Shown piece by piece: positions 1 to 5,697 of a DNA stretch of 5,803 nucleotides. How positions within the stretch are numbered: the first letter of the stretch is position 1; every line of letters begins with the position of its first letter. Under the pieces are notes generated by a model. That model worked only from the letters and a program-made list of their open reading frames with translations. It ran no database searches and had not been told where the DNA came from. A program made the position numbers and the translations under genes. The stretch is from Hyphomonas sp. UBA5111. Its GTDB lineage: Bacteria; Pseudomonadota; Alphaproteobacteria; Caulobacterales; Hyphomonadaceae. The DNA is taken from positions 1-5,803 of the forward strand of contig DHZF01000104.1 of assembly GCA_002414505.1 (NCBI GenBank). Direction: 5' to 3'.

Positions 1-1264
1 TGCCGCCAAGATATTCGTCCGGCGTATAGATCGTCGCATTGATCCACGGCTCGCGGATTTCCGCAACGCGCACAACATCGGGCATGTCGGCCGGGTTATG
101 CAATTCGATTTCCGATCCGTCCGTCATCGTCATTTCATAGACAACGCTCGGGGCCGTCGCGATCAGGTCGAGGTCAAACTCGCGGCTGAGCCGTTCCTGG
201 ATGATTTCGAGATGCAACAGGCCGAGGAAGCCGCAGCGGAAGCCCATGCCCAGCGCGGCAGACGTTTCCATCTCCCATGTAAAGCTCGCATCATTCAGGC
301 GCAGCTTGCCCATCGCGGCGCGCAGCTCGTCGAAATCATTGGCGTCCATCGGGAACAGGCCACAGAACACGACCGGCTGGACTTCCTTATAGCCGGGCAG
401 GGCCTTCGCGGTCGGGCGCTTCTCTTCCGTGATCGTGTCACCGACCGCCGTATCGCCGACTTCCTTGATCGAGGCGACGAGAAAGCCGACTTCGCCGGGC
501 CCCAGCGCATCGGTTTCGGTGATCTTCGGATTGAACGTGCCGACCTTGTCCACTTCATAGACGGCGCCGGTGCGCATCATCTTGATCTTCTGCTTCTTCT
601 TCAGCGTGCCGTCATGCACGCGCACAATGACGACCACGCCGAGATAGGGGTCGTAATAGGCATCTACCAGCGCGGCCTTGAGCGGGGCGTCGGCTTCGCC
701 CGTCTGCGGTGCGGGCAGGCGCTTCACGATGGCTTCCAGTACGTCCGGAATGCCGAGGCCCGTCTTGGCCGAGATTTCCAGCGCGTCGGAAGCGTCGAGT
801 CCGATCACATCCTCGATCTGGGCCTTCACGCGATCCACATCGGCGGCCGGCAGGTCGACCTTGTTCAGCACCGGCACGATCTCATGGTTCTGGTCGATGG
901 CCTGGTAGACGTTCGCCAGCGTCTGCGCCTCAACGCCCTGGGAGGCGTCCACGACCAACAGCGAGCCTTCGCACGCGGCAAGGCACCGGCTGACTTCATA
1001 GGCGAAGTCGACATGGCCCGGCGTGTCCATCAAATTCAGGACATAGGTCTCGCCATCCTGCGCCTCATAGGTCAGGCGCACGGTCTGGGCCTTGATGGTG
1101 ATGCCGCGCTCTTTTTCGATGTCCATCGAGTCGAGCACCTGCTCCTTCATCTCGCGGTCGGTCAGGCCGCCACAATGCTGGATCAGGCGATCGGCCAGTG
1201 TCGACTTGCCATGGTCGATATGGGCGATGATGGAAAAATTGCGGATTTTGTCACGTGCTATCAT
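1..1264 (-). CDS. lepA: Translation elongation factor 4 (LepA/EF-4), N-terminal 421 codons, truncated by the window edge
   Basis: Ribosome-associated translational GTPase that binds the 70S ribosome and affects initiation or back-translocation. The reverse-strand translation begins [20 protein letters not shown] and carries all G motifs: AHIDHGKST (14-22), RGITI (53-57), DTPGH (80-84), NKVD (134-137) and SAKTG (165-169). These are followed by the domain II barrel and by the LepA-typical stretch [22 protein letters not shown]. LepA is normally about 600 residues, so roughly the last 180, including the LepA-specific C-terminal domain, lie beyond the left edge. The ATG at 1264 is chosen because it sits right before the conserved [15 protein letters not shown] block; no ATG, GTG or TTG lies in frame between it and the upstream stop at 1310-1312. 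No Shine-Dalgarno sequence precedes it (CCCGCCC), and a TATATC lies only 6 nt upstream, so the mRNA may be leaderless. Identification is secure. Confidence 0.97.
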   Translation of the reverse strand, partial: MIARDKIRNFSIIAHIDHGKSTLADRLIQHCGGLTDREMKEQVLDSMDIEKERGITIKAQTVRLTYEAQDGETYVLNLMDTPGHVDFAYEVSRCLAACEGSLLVVDASQGVEAQTLANVYQAIDQNHEIVPVLNKVDLPAADVDRVKAQIEDVIGLDASDALEISAKTGLGIPDVLEAIVKRLPAPQTGEADAPLKAALVDAYYDPYLGVVVIVRVHDGTLKKKQKIKMMRTGAVYEVDKVGTFNPKITETDALGPGEVGFLVASIKEVGDTAVGDTITEEKRPTAKALPGYKEVQPVVFCGLFPMDANDFDELRAAMGKLRLNDASFTWEMETSAALGMGFRCGFLGLLHLEIIQERLSREFDLDLIATAPSVVYEMTMTDGSEIELHNPADMPDVVRVAEIREPWINATIYTPDEYLGG

Positions 1265-1270
1265 GGGCGG

Positions 1271-1299
1271 GATATAACCGCGCTTTGGCCTCGCGGGAA
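1271..1299 (-). promoter_or_regulatory. Possible lepA promoter giving a leaderless transcript
   Basis: On the minus strand TATATC (1276-1271) resembles a -10 box. It is separated by 17 nt from a weak -35-like TTCCCG (1299-1294). The expected start of transcription, 7 nt after the -10, falls on the A of the lepA ATG at 1264. The absence of any purine-rich ribosome site before that ATG fits. The -35 matches the sigma-70 consensus at only 3 of 6 positions, so this is a suggestion. Confidence 0.3.
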
Positions 1300-1380
1300 G
1301 CGTTCTCGTTCAGGCAGAGCCCGGTTCTGGCGCCATCAGGTGCAGAATGTCGCGGATTTCCATTAAAATCAGGAAACTCC

Positions 1381-1405
1381 GGAACTTGTCCCCCCGCCTT
1401 CCATT
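1381..1405 (+). promoter_or_regulatory. Probable EcfG-type (general stress response) promoter of the DUF892 gene
   Basis: GGAAC (1381-1385) is followed after 16 nt by CATT (1402-1405). The alphaproteobacterial general-stress sigma factor EcfG/SigT recognises GGAAC-N16/17-CGTT, so the -35 is perfect and the -10 differs by one base. Transcription would start near 1412-1415, leaving a leader of about 35 nt that contains the ribosome site. The context supports it: the downstream gene is a YciF-type stress protein, and in E. coli the yciEFG operon belongs to the RpoS general stress response. No reporter or binding data are available here. Confidence 0.5.
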
Positions 1406-1432
1406 GATTCTGCGTCACACGAACACGCACTC

Positions 1433-1440
1433 AGGAAGGA
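1433..1440 (+). promoter_or_regulatory. Strong ribosome binding site of the DUF892 gene
   Basis: AGGAAGGA ends 7 nt before the ATG at 1448. It is the clearest ribosome site in the window and fixes the start codon. Confidence 0.8.
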
Positions 1441-1447
1441 ATTTCCC

Positions 1448-1942
1448 ATGAGCATCCAGACCCTCCAGGACCTCTATATCGACCAGCTGCAGGATCTCTA
1501 CAGCGCCAATCGCCAATCCCTCAAGGTAACTGAAAAGCTCGCCGAAAAGGCCCACAATCCGAAGCTGCAGGACGCGCTGAAGCGCGGCGTCAGCGGCATC
1601 GAGGACGGGATCAACGCCGTCGAAGGGCTGATCCGCAAGCACAAGGCCGATCCGCGCGGGGAATTCTGCCAGGGGATGGAAGGTCTCGTCAAAGAGGCCA
1701 AGGCCCATGCCATCGACGCCGAGATCGAAGACCACGACGTACGCGACGCCTCCATCATCTCGCAATACCAGCGCATGACCCATTACGCGCTGGCTGGCTA
1801 CGGCACCGTTCTGGCTTTCGCCCGCCGTCTTCAGCTGACAGATGACGCTGAACAATTGCAGACCTGTCTCGACAACACCTATTCCGGGGACCGCGAGATG
1901 TCGCAACTGGCCGAAGGCGAAGTGAACCGCGAAGCGGCCTGA
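1448..1942 (+). CDS. YciE/YciF-family ferritin-like protein (DUF892), with most expected metal ligands replaced
   Basis: A 164-residue, all-helical protein of the DUF892/YciF family, which folds as a rubrerythrin-like four-helix bundle and is linked to stress responses. Family signatures are LQDLYIDQLQDLYSA (6-20), MEGLVKEA (77-84), DVRDASII (97-104), HYALAGYGT (112-120) and the C-terminal LAEGEVN. Length equals that of E. coli YciF. Compared with YciF as I remember it, the glutamate of SAEKQL is N21, the EET pair is S49/G50, KVEHYE has become RMTHYA (T111, A114), and the LEEEKATD acids are largely lost (L141-D148). E78, H112 and D148 remain. The bundle should fold, but a standard di-iron site looks impossible. 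It is monocistronic: divergent from lepA, convergent with the transporter gene, and followed by a hairpin terminator. The family call is firm; the biochemical role is unknown. Confidence 0.9.
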   Translation: MSIQTLQDLYIDQLQDLYSANRQSLKVTEKLAEKAHNPKLQDALKRGVSGIEDGINAVEGLIRKHKADPRGEFCQGMEGLVKEAKAHAIDAEIEDHDVRDASIISQYQRMTHYALAGYGTVLAFARRLQLTDDAEQLQTCLDNTYSGDREMSQLAEGEVNREAA

Positions 1943-1970
1943 TCCCAAGCCTCAACCATCACGCCACACA

Positions 1971-2003
1971 CGGAGGCCGGCTGCCCCATAACTCCGGCCG
2001 GCC
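1971..2003. repeat. Small GC-rich inverted repeats after the DUF892 gene
   Basis: Two mutually exclusive pairings exist: GGCCGGC (1975-1981) with GCCGGCC (1997-2003), and CGGAG (1971-1975) with CTCCG (1992-1996). There is no T-tract after either, so this is at most an accessory structure upstream of the better hairpin at 2017-2042. Confidence 0.4.
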
Positions 2004-2016
2004 GCCGGGGTGGGAG

Positions 2017-2045
2017 CCCGGTCTGGCATCTGCCAGGCCGGGTTT
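2017..2045 (+). terminator. Hairpin terminator between the convergent DUF892 and transporter genes
   Basis: CCCGG-T-CTGGC (2017-2027) pairs with GCCAG-G-CCGGG (2032-2042): 11 consecutive pairs including one T-G wobble, closed by a 4-nt ATCT loop. TTT (2043-2045) follows on the plus strand. The T-tract is short, but the stem is long and nearly perfect. It lies 75 nt after the DUF892 stop and 20 nt from the stop of the opposing gene, so it can also serve as a barrier for transcription from the other side. Confidence 0.65.
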
Positions 2046-2061
2046 GCCCTGTCTGGCTTAG

Positions 2062-3651
2062 CTACCCGCCGGTGCCCGGCACGGTGATATGTGCCGGGGC
2101 GCCGGGCCCGAAATCCATGCCGAGGAAAATCCAGCCCATCATCAGCACGACACCGGTCAGCAGCATCCAGACCGAATAGGGGATCATCATCGCTGTCAGG
2201 CTGCCCAGGCCGAAATCATCCTGCCAGCGCCGCGCGAACACCAGGATCAGCGGGAAGTAGACCATCAGCGGCGTGATGATATTGGTTGCACCATCGCCCA
2301 CACGATAGGCCGCCGTTGCGCCTTCCGGGCTGATCCCCAGCAGCATCAGCATCGGCACCAGCACAGGCGCCAGCAGCGCCCATTTCGCACTCGCCGAGCC
2401 GACGAACAAGTTCAACAGCGCGGAGAACAATACGATCAGGCCCAGCACGAGGGGCAGGGGCAGGCCGCTGTTCTGGATCGCATCGGCCCCGTGCACGGCC
2501 GAGATCAGGCCAAGGTTCGACCAGCCGAACATCGCCACGAAATGCGCCGCCGCAAAGGCCAGCACGAGATAATAGCCCATATCCTTCATCGCCTCGGCCA
2601 TCATGTTCACAAGGTCGCGGTGATTGTTGATCGTGTTGGCCGCCGCGCCATAGGCCCAGCCTGCGGCGAGGAACAGGACGAGGAACCCTGCGACGAGGGA
2701 ACGGAAGAACGGCCCGGCCTTCTGGTACCACGGGTCGCCCTCGGTGCCCGGCCCATCGGCCAGCAGCGGCGTGCCCGGCCCGAACGTCATCAACGCCCAC
2801 AGCGCGCACACGCCCAGCACAGCCAGCCCTGCCATGCGCAGGCCCTTTTGCTGGTCCCGGGTCAGGGGCTTGTCCTCATCGCCCGCCTGCACGGCGGCCT
2901 CCGGTCCCGGAATCCACGTGCCGAGGCGGGGCTCGATGATCTTGTCGGTCACATACCAGATGACCGGCAGGTAGATCACCAGCAGTGCGATGATGAAATA
3001 GGTGTTGCCGGCAATGTTCATGGCCCAGCCGGCGTCGATATTGCTCGCGCCATAGGCCGCCTCGGTGATGCCGAACAGCAGCGCATCCAGCTGGCCCGGC
3101 GAGATATTGGCGGAAAACCCGCCCGACACGCCCGCAAACGCCGCCGCGATCCCGGCCAGGGGATGGCGCCCGGCCGAGGCGAACAATATGCCCGCCAGCG
3201 GGATCATCACGACATAGCCGGCATCGGCGGCATGGTTCGACAGCATCGCCACCAGCGCCACCAGCGGCGTCAGCAGGAATTTGGGCGCATTGCGCACCGC
3301 CGCGCGGATCGCGCTGGAGAACAGGCCCGAGCGCTCGGCCACGCCCGCGCCCAGCATCACGACCAGAACATAGCCGAGCGGATGGAAGTGGGTGAACGTC
3401 TTCGGCATCTCCACCCAGAGGCGCTGGATGTTCTCGGCCGAGAACAGGCTCGCCGATTCGATCACCAGCGGCGTGCCCGCCTCGGTTATTTGGGTCGGGT
3501 GCGGCGCCGTGAGGCTGGCCCAGGCGGCGATCTGCGAAATCACCATCAGGGCGATAATCAAATAGAAGAACAGGAAAACCGGGTCCGGCAGGCGGTTGCC
3601 TGTCTTCTCCACCCATCCCAAGAATCCCTTGTTGACTGCTGTCTCGGCCAT
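2062..3651 (-). CDS. AbgT-family transporter (p-aminobenzoyl-glutamate transporter type)
   Basis: A 529-residue polytopic inner-membrane protein of the AbgT family. Members import p-aminobenzoyl-glutamate, a folate breakdown product, or expel sulfonamides using the proton gradient. It opens with a cytoplasmic stretch and then the family's GNRLPDPVFLFFYL (about 18-31). Many hydrophobic segments follow, with typical blocks SNHAADAGYVVMIPLAG (about 138-154) and GGFSANISPGQLDALLFG (about 177-194). In the C-terminal half N414, W424, P442, R450 and D453 have exactly the spacing of the YdaH transport residues N390, W400, P418, R426 and D429 as I recall them, so the site appears intact. Family length is about 490-520. 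The ATG at 3651 is preferred over an upstream one at 3774: it is preceded by GAGGGGGAG, and the extra 41 residues do not look like family sequence. It is head-to-head with the Rieske oxygenase gene. Substrate and direction of transport cannot be told. Confidence 0.92.
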   Translation of the reverse strand: MAETAVNKGFLGWVEKTGNRLPDPVFLFFYLIIALMVISQIAAWASLTAPHPTQITEAGTPLVIESASLFSAENIQRLWVEMPKTFTHFHPLGYVLVVMLGAGVAERSGLFSSAIRAAVRNAPKFLLTPLVALVAMLSNHAADAGYVVMIPLAGILFASAGRHPLAGIAAAFAGVSGGFSANISPGQLDALLFGITEAAYGASNIDAGWAMNIAGNTYFIIALLVIYLPVIWYVTDKIIEPRLGTWIPGPEAAVQAGDEDKPLTRDQQKGLRMAGLAVLGVCALWALMTFGPGTPLLADGPGTEGDPWYQKAGPFFRSLVAGFLVLFLAAGWAYGAAANTINNHRDLVNMMAEAMKDMGYYLVLAFAAAHFVAMFGWSNLGLISAVHGADAIQNSGLPLPLVLGLIVLFSALLNLFVGSASAKWALLAPVLVPMLMLLGISPEGATAAYRVGDGATNIITPLMVYFPLILVFARRWQDDFGLGSLTAMMIPYSVWMLLTGVVLMMGWIFLGMDFGPGAPAHITVPGTGG

Positions 3652-3689
3652 GCCGCTCCCCCTCAGTGTCCTCACCAAAGGCGACACCT

Positions 3690-3715
3690 TATTGCCAATC
3701 GCCGCGCTGGCAATA
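3690..3715. promoter_or_regulatory. Perfect inverted repeat, candidate operator with overlapping divergent promoters
   Basis: TATTGCCA (3690-3697) and TGGCAATA (3708-3715) are perfect 8-bp arms around a 10-bp spacer, in the gap between the AbgT and Rieske genes. Each arm contains TTGCCA, a 5/6 match to a -35 box. On the minus strand TTGCCA (3713-3708) is followed after 16 nt by TAAGGT (3691-3686), which would start transcription about 28 nt before the AbgT ATG. On the plus strand TTGCCA (3692-3697) is followed after 16 nt by TATTCG (3714-3719). Both -10 boxes match only 3 of 6 positions. A dimeric regulator bound here could control both genes; no regulator gene lies in the window. Confidence 0.45.
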
Positions 3716-3816
3716 TTCGGCCCGGATCGGGGCGCAGTCCCGCGACAGCCCGCGCTCTGGTTCCCCCCGGTCAAATGCGGTAATCAGGGACCATCGTCAC
3801 AAGACCGGTCCTGCCC

Positions 3817-4914
3817 ATGCCAGATACACAACACGCCGCGCCCAAGACGGGCATCACCGAGGAGGGCTACCTCACCGACAGCTGGTATCTGGCGGCCCCG
3901 TCGACCGACCTGGCCCCGGGCAAACAGCATCGCATCATGGTGCTGGGCGAGCCCGTCGTGGTCGGCCGCACCCCGGCAGGGGAGGCGTTCGCCCTGCGCG
4001 ACATCTGCCCCCACCGCCTCGTGCCGCTGTCTGCGGGCCAGCAGCTGGAGACGGATGGCGAGTGGACGCTGCAATGCCCGTATCATGGCTGGCGCTTTGG
4101 CACCGATGGCGGCTGCAAGCTGATGCCGTCCCTCACCAATGACAGCCCCTATGACCCGTCCAGGGTGAAAGTGCGCCGCTATCCGGTGCATGAGGCGAAT
4201 GGCGCGGTCTATCTCTATGTCGCCCACAATCCCCGCGCGGACACGCCCCCCGCCGTGCCGCCGCCGGAATTCGGCCCGCTGCCGGACAAGCCCGGCTTTG
4301 TCATCCATGACGTGTTCAACGCCCATATGGATGACGCCGTGGTCGGCCTGATGGATCCGGCCCATGTGCCCTTCGTGCACAATCAATGGTGGTGGCGTCC
4401 GCCCTCGGTGGGCCTGAAGCTGAAAGAGAAGCCCTTCATCCCGACGGAGCGCGGCTGGGCGATTGACCGCCATCCGCCCAGCTCGAACTCGAAACTCTAT
4501 CGCTGGGTGTTCGGGGATGATGTGGAAACCGAGATCCGGTTCCAGCTGCCCGGCTATCGCTGGGAAATCATCTCGAATGACAAGGCCCGCCTGCTGACGC
4601 TCACCTGCCTGACGCCTGAGGCCCCGAAACGTACACGGATTACCCAGTTCACCTGGTGGACCGGCGCGCCGCTGCTCCACCTCGCCGTGCCTATCGCCAA
4701 ACCGATGGCCCGCAAATTCCTCCGCCAGGATGGCGACATGGTCGATCTGCAAAATCAGGGCATGGCCCACCAGAAAGCCATGATGTGGATCGATGACATC
4801 GACATCCAGGCCAAATGGTACCAGCGCCTCAAACGTGAGTGGACGGAGTGCCGCTCAGAGGGGCGCGACTTTGCGAACCCGATTGAAGCGCGGGTGCTCA
4901 GGTGGATGAGTTAG
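3817..4914 (+). CDS. Rieske [2Fe-2S] non-heme iron aromatic-ring oxygenase, alpha subunit type
   Basis: A 365-residue cytoplasmic oxygenase. The N-terminal Rieske domain has CPH (C64, H66) and CPYHGW (C87, H90) as cluster ligands, after a canonical DSWYLAA start (21-27). The catalytic domain has D180-x2-H183-x4-H188, the exact spacing of the bridging Asp and two iron His in naphthalene dioxygenase (205/208/213). D305 in FLRQDGDMVDLQNQ is the likely third iron ligand. Size and the QD...Q motif point to the monooxygenase-like VanA/pheophorbide-oxygenase branch rather than to large two-subunit dioxygenases. It would need a reductase and perhaps a ferredoxin, neither encoded here. No strong ribosome site precedes ATG 3817; the next Met (41) lies after the conserved start of the domain, so 3817 is kept. 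It is divergent from the AbgT transporter, which could supply or export a related aromatic compound (inference). The substrate is unknown. Confidence 0.93.
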   Translation: MPDTQHAAPKTGITEEGYLTDSWYLAAPSTDLAPGKQHRIMVLGEPVVVGRTPAGEAFALRDICPHRLVPLSAGQQLETDGEWTLQCPYHGWRFGTDGGCKLMPSLTNDSPYDPSRVKVRRYPVHEANGAVYLYVAHNPRADTPPAVPPPEFGPLPDKPGFVIHDVFNAHMDDAVVGLMDPAHVPFVHNQWWWRPPSVGLKLKEKPFIPTERGWAIDRHPPSSNSKLYRWVFGDDVETEIRFQLPGYRWEIISNDKARLLTLTCLTPEAPKRTRITQFTWWTGAPLLHLAVPIAKPMARKFLRQDGDMVDLQNQGMAHQKAMMWIDDIDIQAKWYQRLKREWTECRSEGRDFANPIEARVLRWMS

Positions 4915-5016
4915 GGAGCTCAGATCGTTTATTGGATTATGGCTAGTTGTGGCTGTCGGTTGGAGAGTTTTTATTTTGCCCTAGCAGGGAACTGAAGGGG
5001 CCATCCTCTCCACCTG
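4915..5016. other. Non-coding spacer between the Rieske gene and repeat element A
   Basis: About 100 bp with no credible gene. It is noticeably more AT-rich than its surroundings (GTTTATTGGATTATGG at 4927-4942; TTTTTATTTT at 4968-4977). A 4-bp hairpin CCCT-AGC-AGGG lies at 4979-4989. No convincing Rho-independent terminator for the Rieske gene is visible. The composition step could mark the edge of inserted DNA. Confidence 0.5.
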
Positions 5017-5176
5017 GCGTCACCCCCGACGCGCAGCGTCTGGGGGCCCATCGCTGAACGCGGCAACCGGAGGCGTCCGGTGCGGGGGCGTGCGGGTTTC
5101 CCCACACGGCGCACGTACTCTGCAAGATCGTACAGAGATGGGTTCCCAGATGGCCTGCGGCCATCGGGAATGACGC
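5017..5176. repeat. Element A: 160-bp inverted-repeat element with hairpin-forming arms
   Basis: The left arm (5017-5056) and right arm (5133-5176) are inverted copies around a 76-bp core. Ends: GCGTCA (5017-5022) pairs with TGACGC (5171-5176), and CCCATC (5047-5052) with GATGGG (5137-5142). Each arm also folds on itself. Left hairpin: CCCCC (5023-5027) with GGGGG (5042-5046) and GACGC with GCGTC around a GCA loop, with T5041 unpaired. Right hairpin: TTCCC (5143-5147) with GGGAA (5166-5170) and GATGGCC with GGCCATC around TGC, with A5148 (the complement of the T) unpaired. Together they can be drawn as a four-way junction. The core has a small ACCGG/CCGGT hairpin (5066-5081). It lies 42 bp before the GIY-YIG gene. 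Confidence 0.85.
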
Positions 5177-5203
5177 AATTTTTGTTCTTGTGTAGGAAGG
5201 TTT

Positions 5204-5210
5204 GGGAGGG
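5204..5210 (+). promoter_or_regulatory. Ribosome binding site of the GIY-YIG gene
   Basis: GGGAGGG (5204-5210) lies 8 nt before ATG 5219. It supports this start and real expression of the small gene. The A/T-rich segment AATTTTTGTTCTTGTGTAGG (5177-5196) between element A and this site is the only place for a promoter within the cassette; no clear boxes are visible. Confidence 0.6.
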
Positions 5211-5218
5211 GCGCGGGC

Positions 5219-5521
5219 ATGGCCAATGAGGACCGCATAATTGCCGTCTACATGATGGCCAATCGCAAGCAGGGCACGCTCTATACCGGGGTCACGTCCC
5301 ACCTTGTCCAGCGCGTCTGGCAACACCGCGAAGACGTGTTCCGGGGCTTTTCCAAGACGCATGGCTGCCGGATGCTTGTCTGGTACGAGTTGCATGATGA
5401 GATCAGCATAGCGATTGCGCGTGAGAAATCCCTCAAATCCTATCGGCGGAAGAACAAGATCAATCTGATCACGGAGCGCAATCCGCATTGGAAGGATTTG
5501 TGGTTCGAGATCACGGGGTAG
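5219..5521 (+). CDS. Small GIY-YIG nuclease domain protein
   Basis: A 100-residue protein that is a single GIY-YIG domain with no DNA-binding extension. The GIY part is the VYMMA strand (10-14, Y11). The YIG part is LYTGVTS (21-27; Y22, G24). The catalytic arginine is R32 in LVQRVWQHR, the metal-binding glutamate is E69 in AIAREKSLKSYRR, and N88-P89-x-W91 closes the fold. The family glycine/lysine segment GFSKTHGCRMLVWYE (43-57) is present, so the enzyme should be active as an endonuclease. It belongs to the short, uncharacterised GIY-YIG proteins common in proteobacteria, often misnamed UvrC-like. The gene is bracketed by palindromic elements A and B. GIY-YIG enzymes of the Slx1 type cut branched DNA, which makes cleavage of the neighbouring structures an attractive but untested idea. 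Confidence 0.9.
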   Translation: MANEDRIIAVYMMANRKQGTLYTGVTSHLVQRVWQHREDVFRGFSKTHGCRMLVWYELHDEISIAIAREKSLKSYRRKNKINLITERNPHWKDLWFEITG

Positions 5522-5540
5522 GGAGCGGTCTGCACTCCTG

Positions 5541-5697
5541 GCGTCACCCCCGACCGCATTGGCGGTCTGGGGGGCATCACGGGACGACGCCATATGAGCG
5601 AGGGGCATTGCACGCCCGCAATCCCTTCACCGCGCAGGACGTTCCGGGGGCATCTTTCAGAGATGGGTCCCCAGACGCTGCGCGTCGGGGATGACGC
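5541..5697. repeat. Element B: 157-bp inverted-repeat element related to element A
   Basis: The left arm (5541-5578) and right arm (5658-5697) surround a 79-bp core, nearly the same size as in element A. Ends: GCGTCA (5541-5546) pairs with TGACGC (5692-5697); CATC (5575-5578) pairs with GATG (5662-5665). Left hairpin: CCCCC (5547-5551) with GGGGG (5569-5573) and GACCGC with GCGGTC around ATTG, with T5568 unpaired. Right hairpin: TCCCC (5668-5672) with GGGGA (5687-5691) and GACGC with GCGTC around TGC, with A5673 unpaired. The right hairpin's inner stem equals that of A's left arm. The cores of A and B share only patches, such as GCGCA about 25 nt before CAGAG, so the copies are old or built from modules. 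Confidence 0.85.

Larger units (their letters stand above)
5017..5697. mobile_element. Candidate mobile cassette: element A, GIY-YIG gene, element B
   Basis: Two related inverted-repeat elements tightly bracket the GIY-YIG gene: 42 bp before the start codon and 19 bp after the stop. The unit of 681 bp contains nothing else. The same arm sequence (GCGTCA then C/T-rich stem, variable hairpin, CCCATC) begins the left end and, inverted, closes the right end. No transposase is present. An 8-bp repeat TCCTCTCC at 5004-5011 and 5714-5721 lies outside both ends but not flush with them, so it is weak evidence for a target duplication. The gene-repeat association is seen; mobility is inferred. Confidence 0.4.

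Noticed and set aside
98..1366. A 422-codon open frame on the plus strand opposite lepA
   Set aside because: The minus strand gives an unmistakable LepA with all G motifs; the plus-strand frame has no recognisable domain and is a by-product of high GC.
3652..3774. N-terminal 41-residue extension of the AbgT protein from an upstream ATG
   Set aside because: The extension is not hydrophobic or family-like, overlaps the palindrome and likely promoter, and the ATG at 3651 has its own purine-rich ribosome site.
2089..3783. A 564-codon open frame on the plus strand opposite the AbgT gene
   Set aside because: Composition is extremely rich in Arg, Gln and His with no domain, and the opposite strand encodes a clear membrane transporter.
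3784..4770. A 328-codon minus-strand open frame opposite the Rieske gene
   Set aside because: The plus strand has all Rieske and iron ligands in order; the antisense frame has no motif.
4943..5608. A 221-codon minus-strand open frame crossing element A, the GIY-YIG gene and part of element B
   Set aside because: It runs through the inverted repeats and antisense to a gene with intact catalytic residues; no domain is visible.
5017..5697. CRISPR-like array
   Set aside because: There are only four arms in inverted pairs, with unequal spacing and a gene in the middle; no direct repeats with regular spacers.
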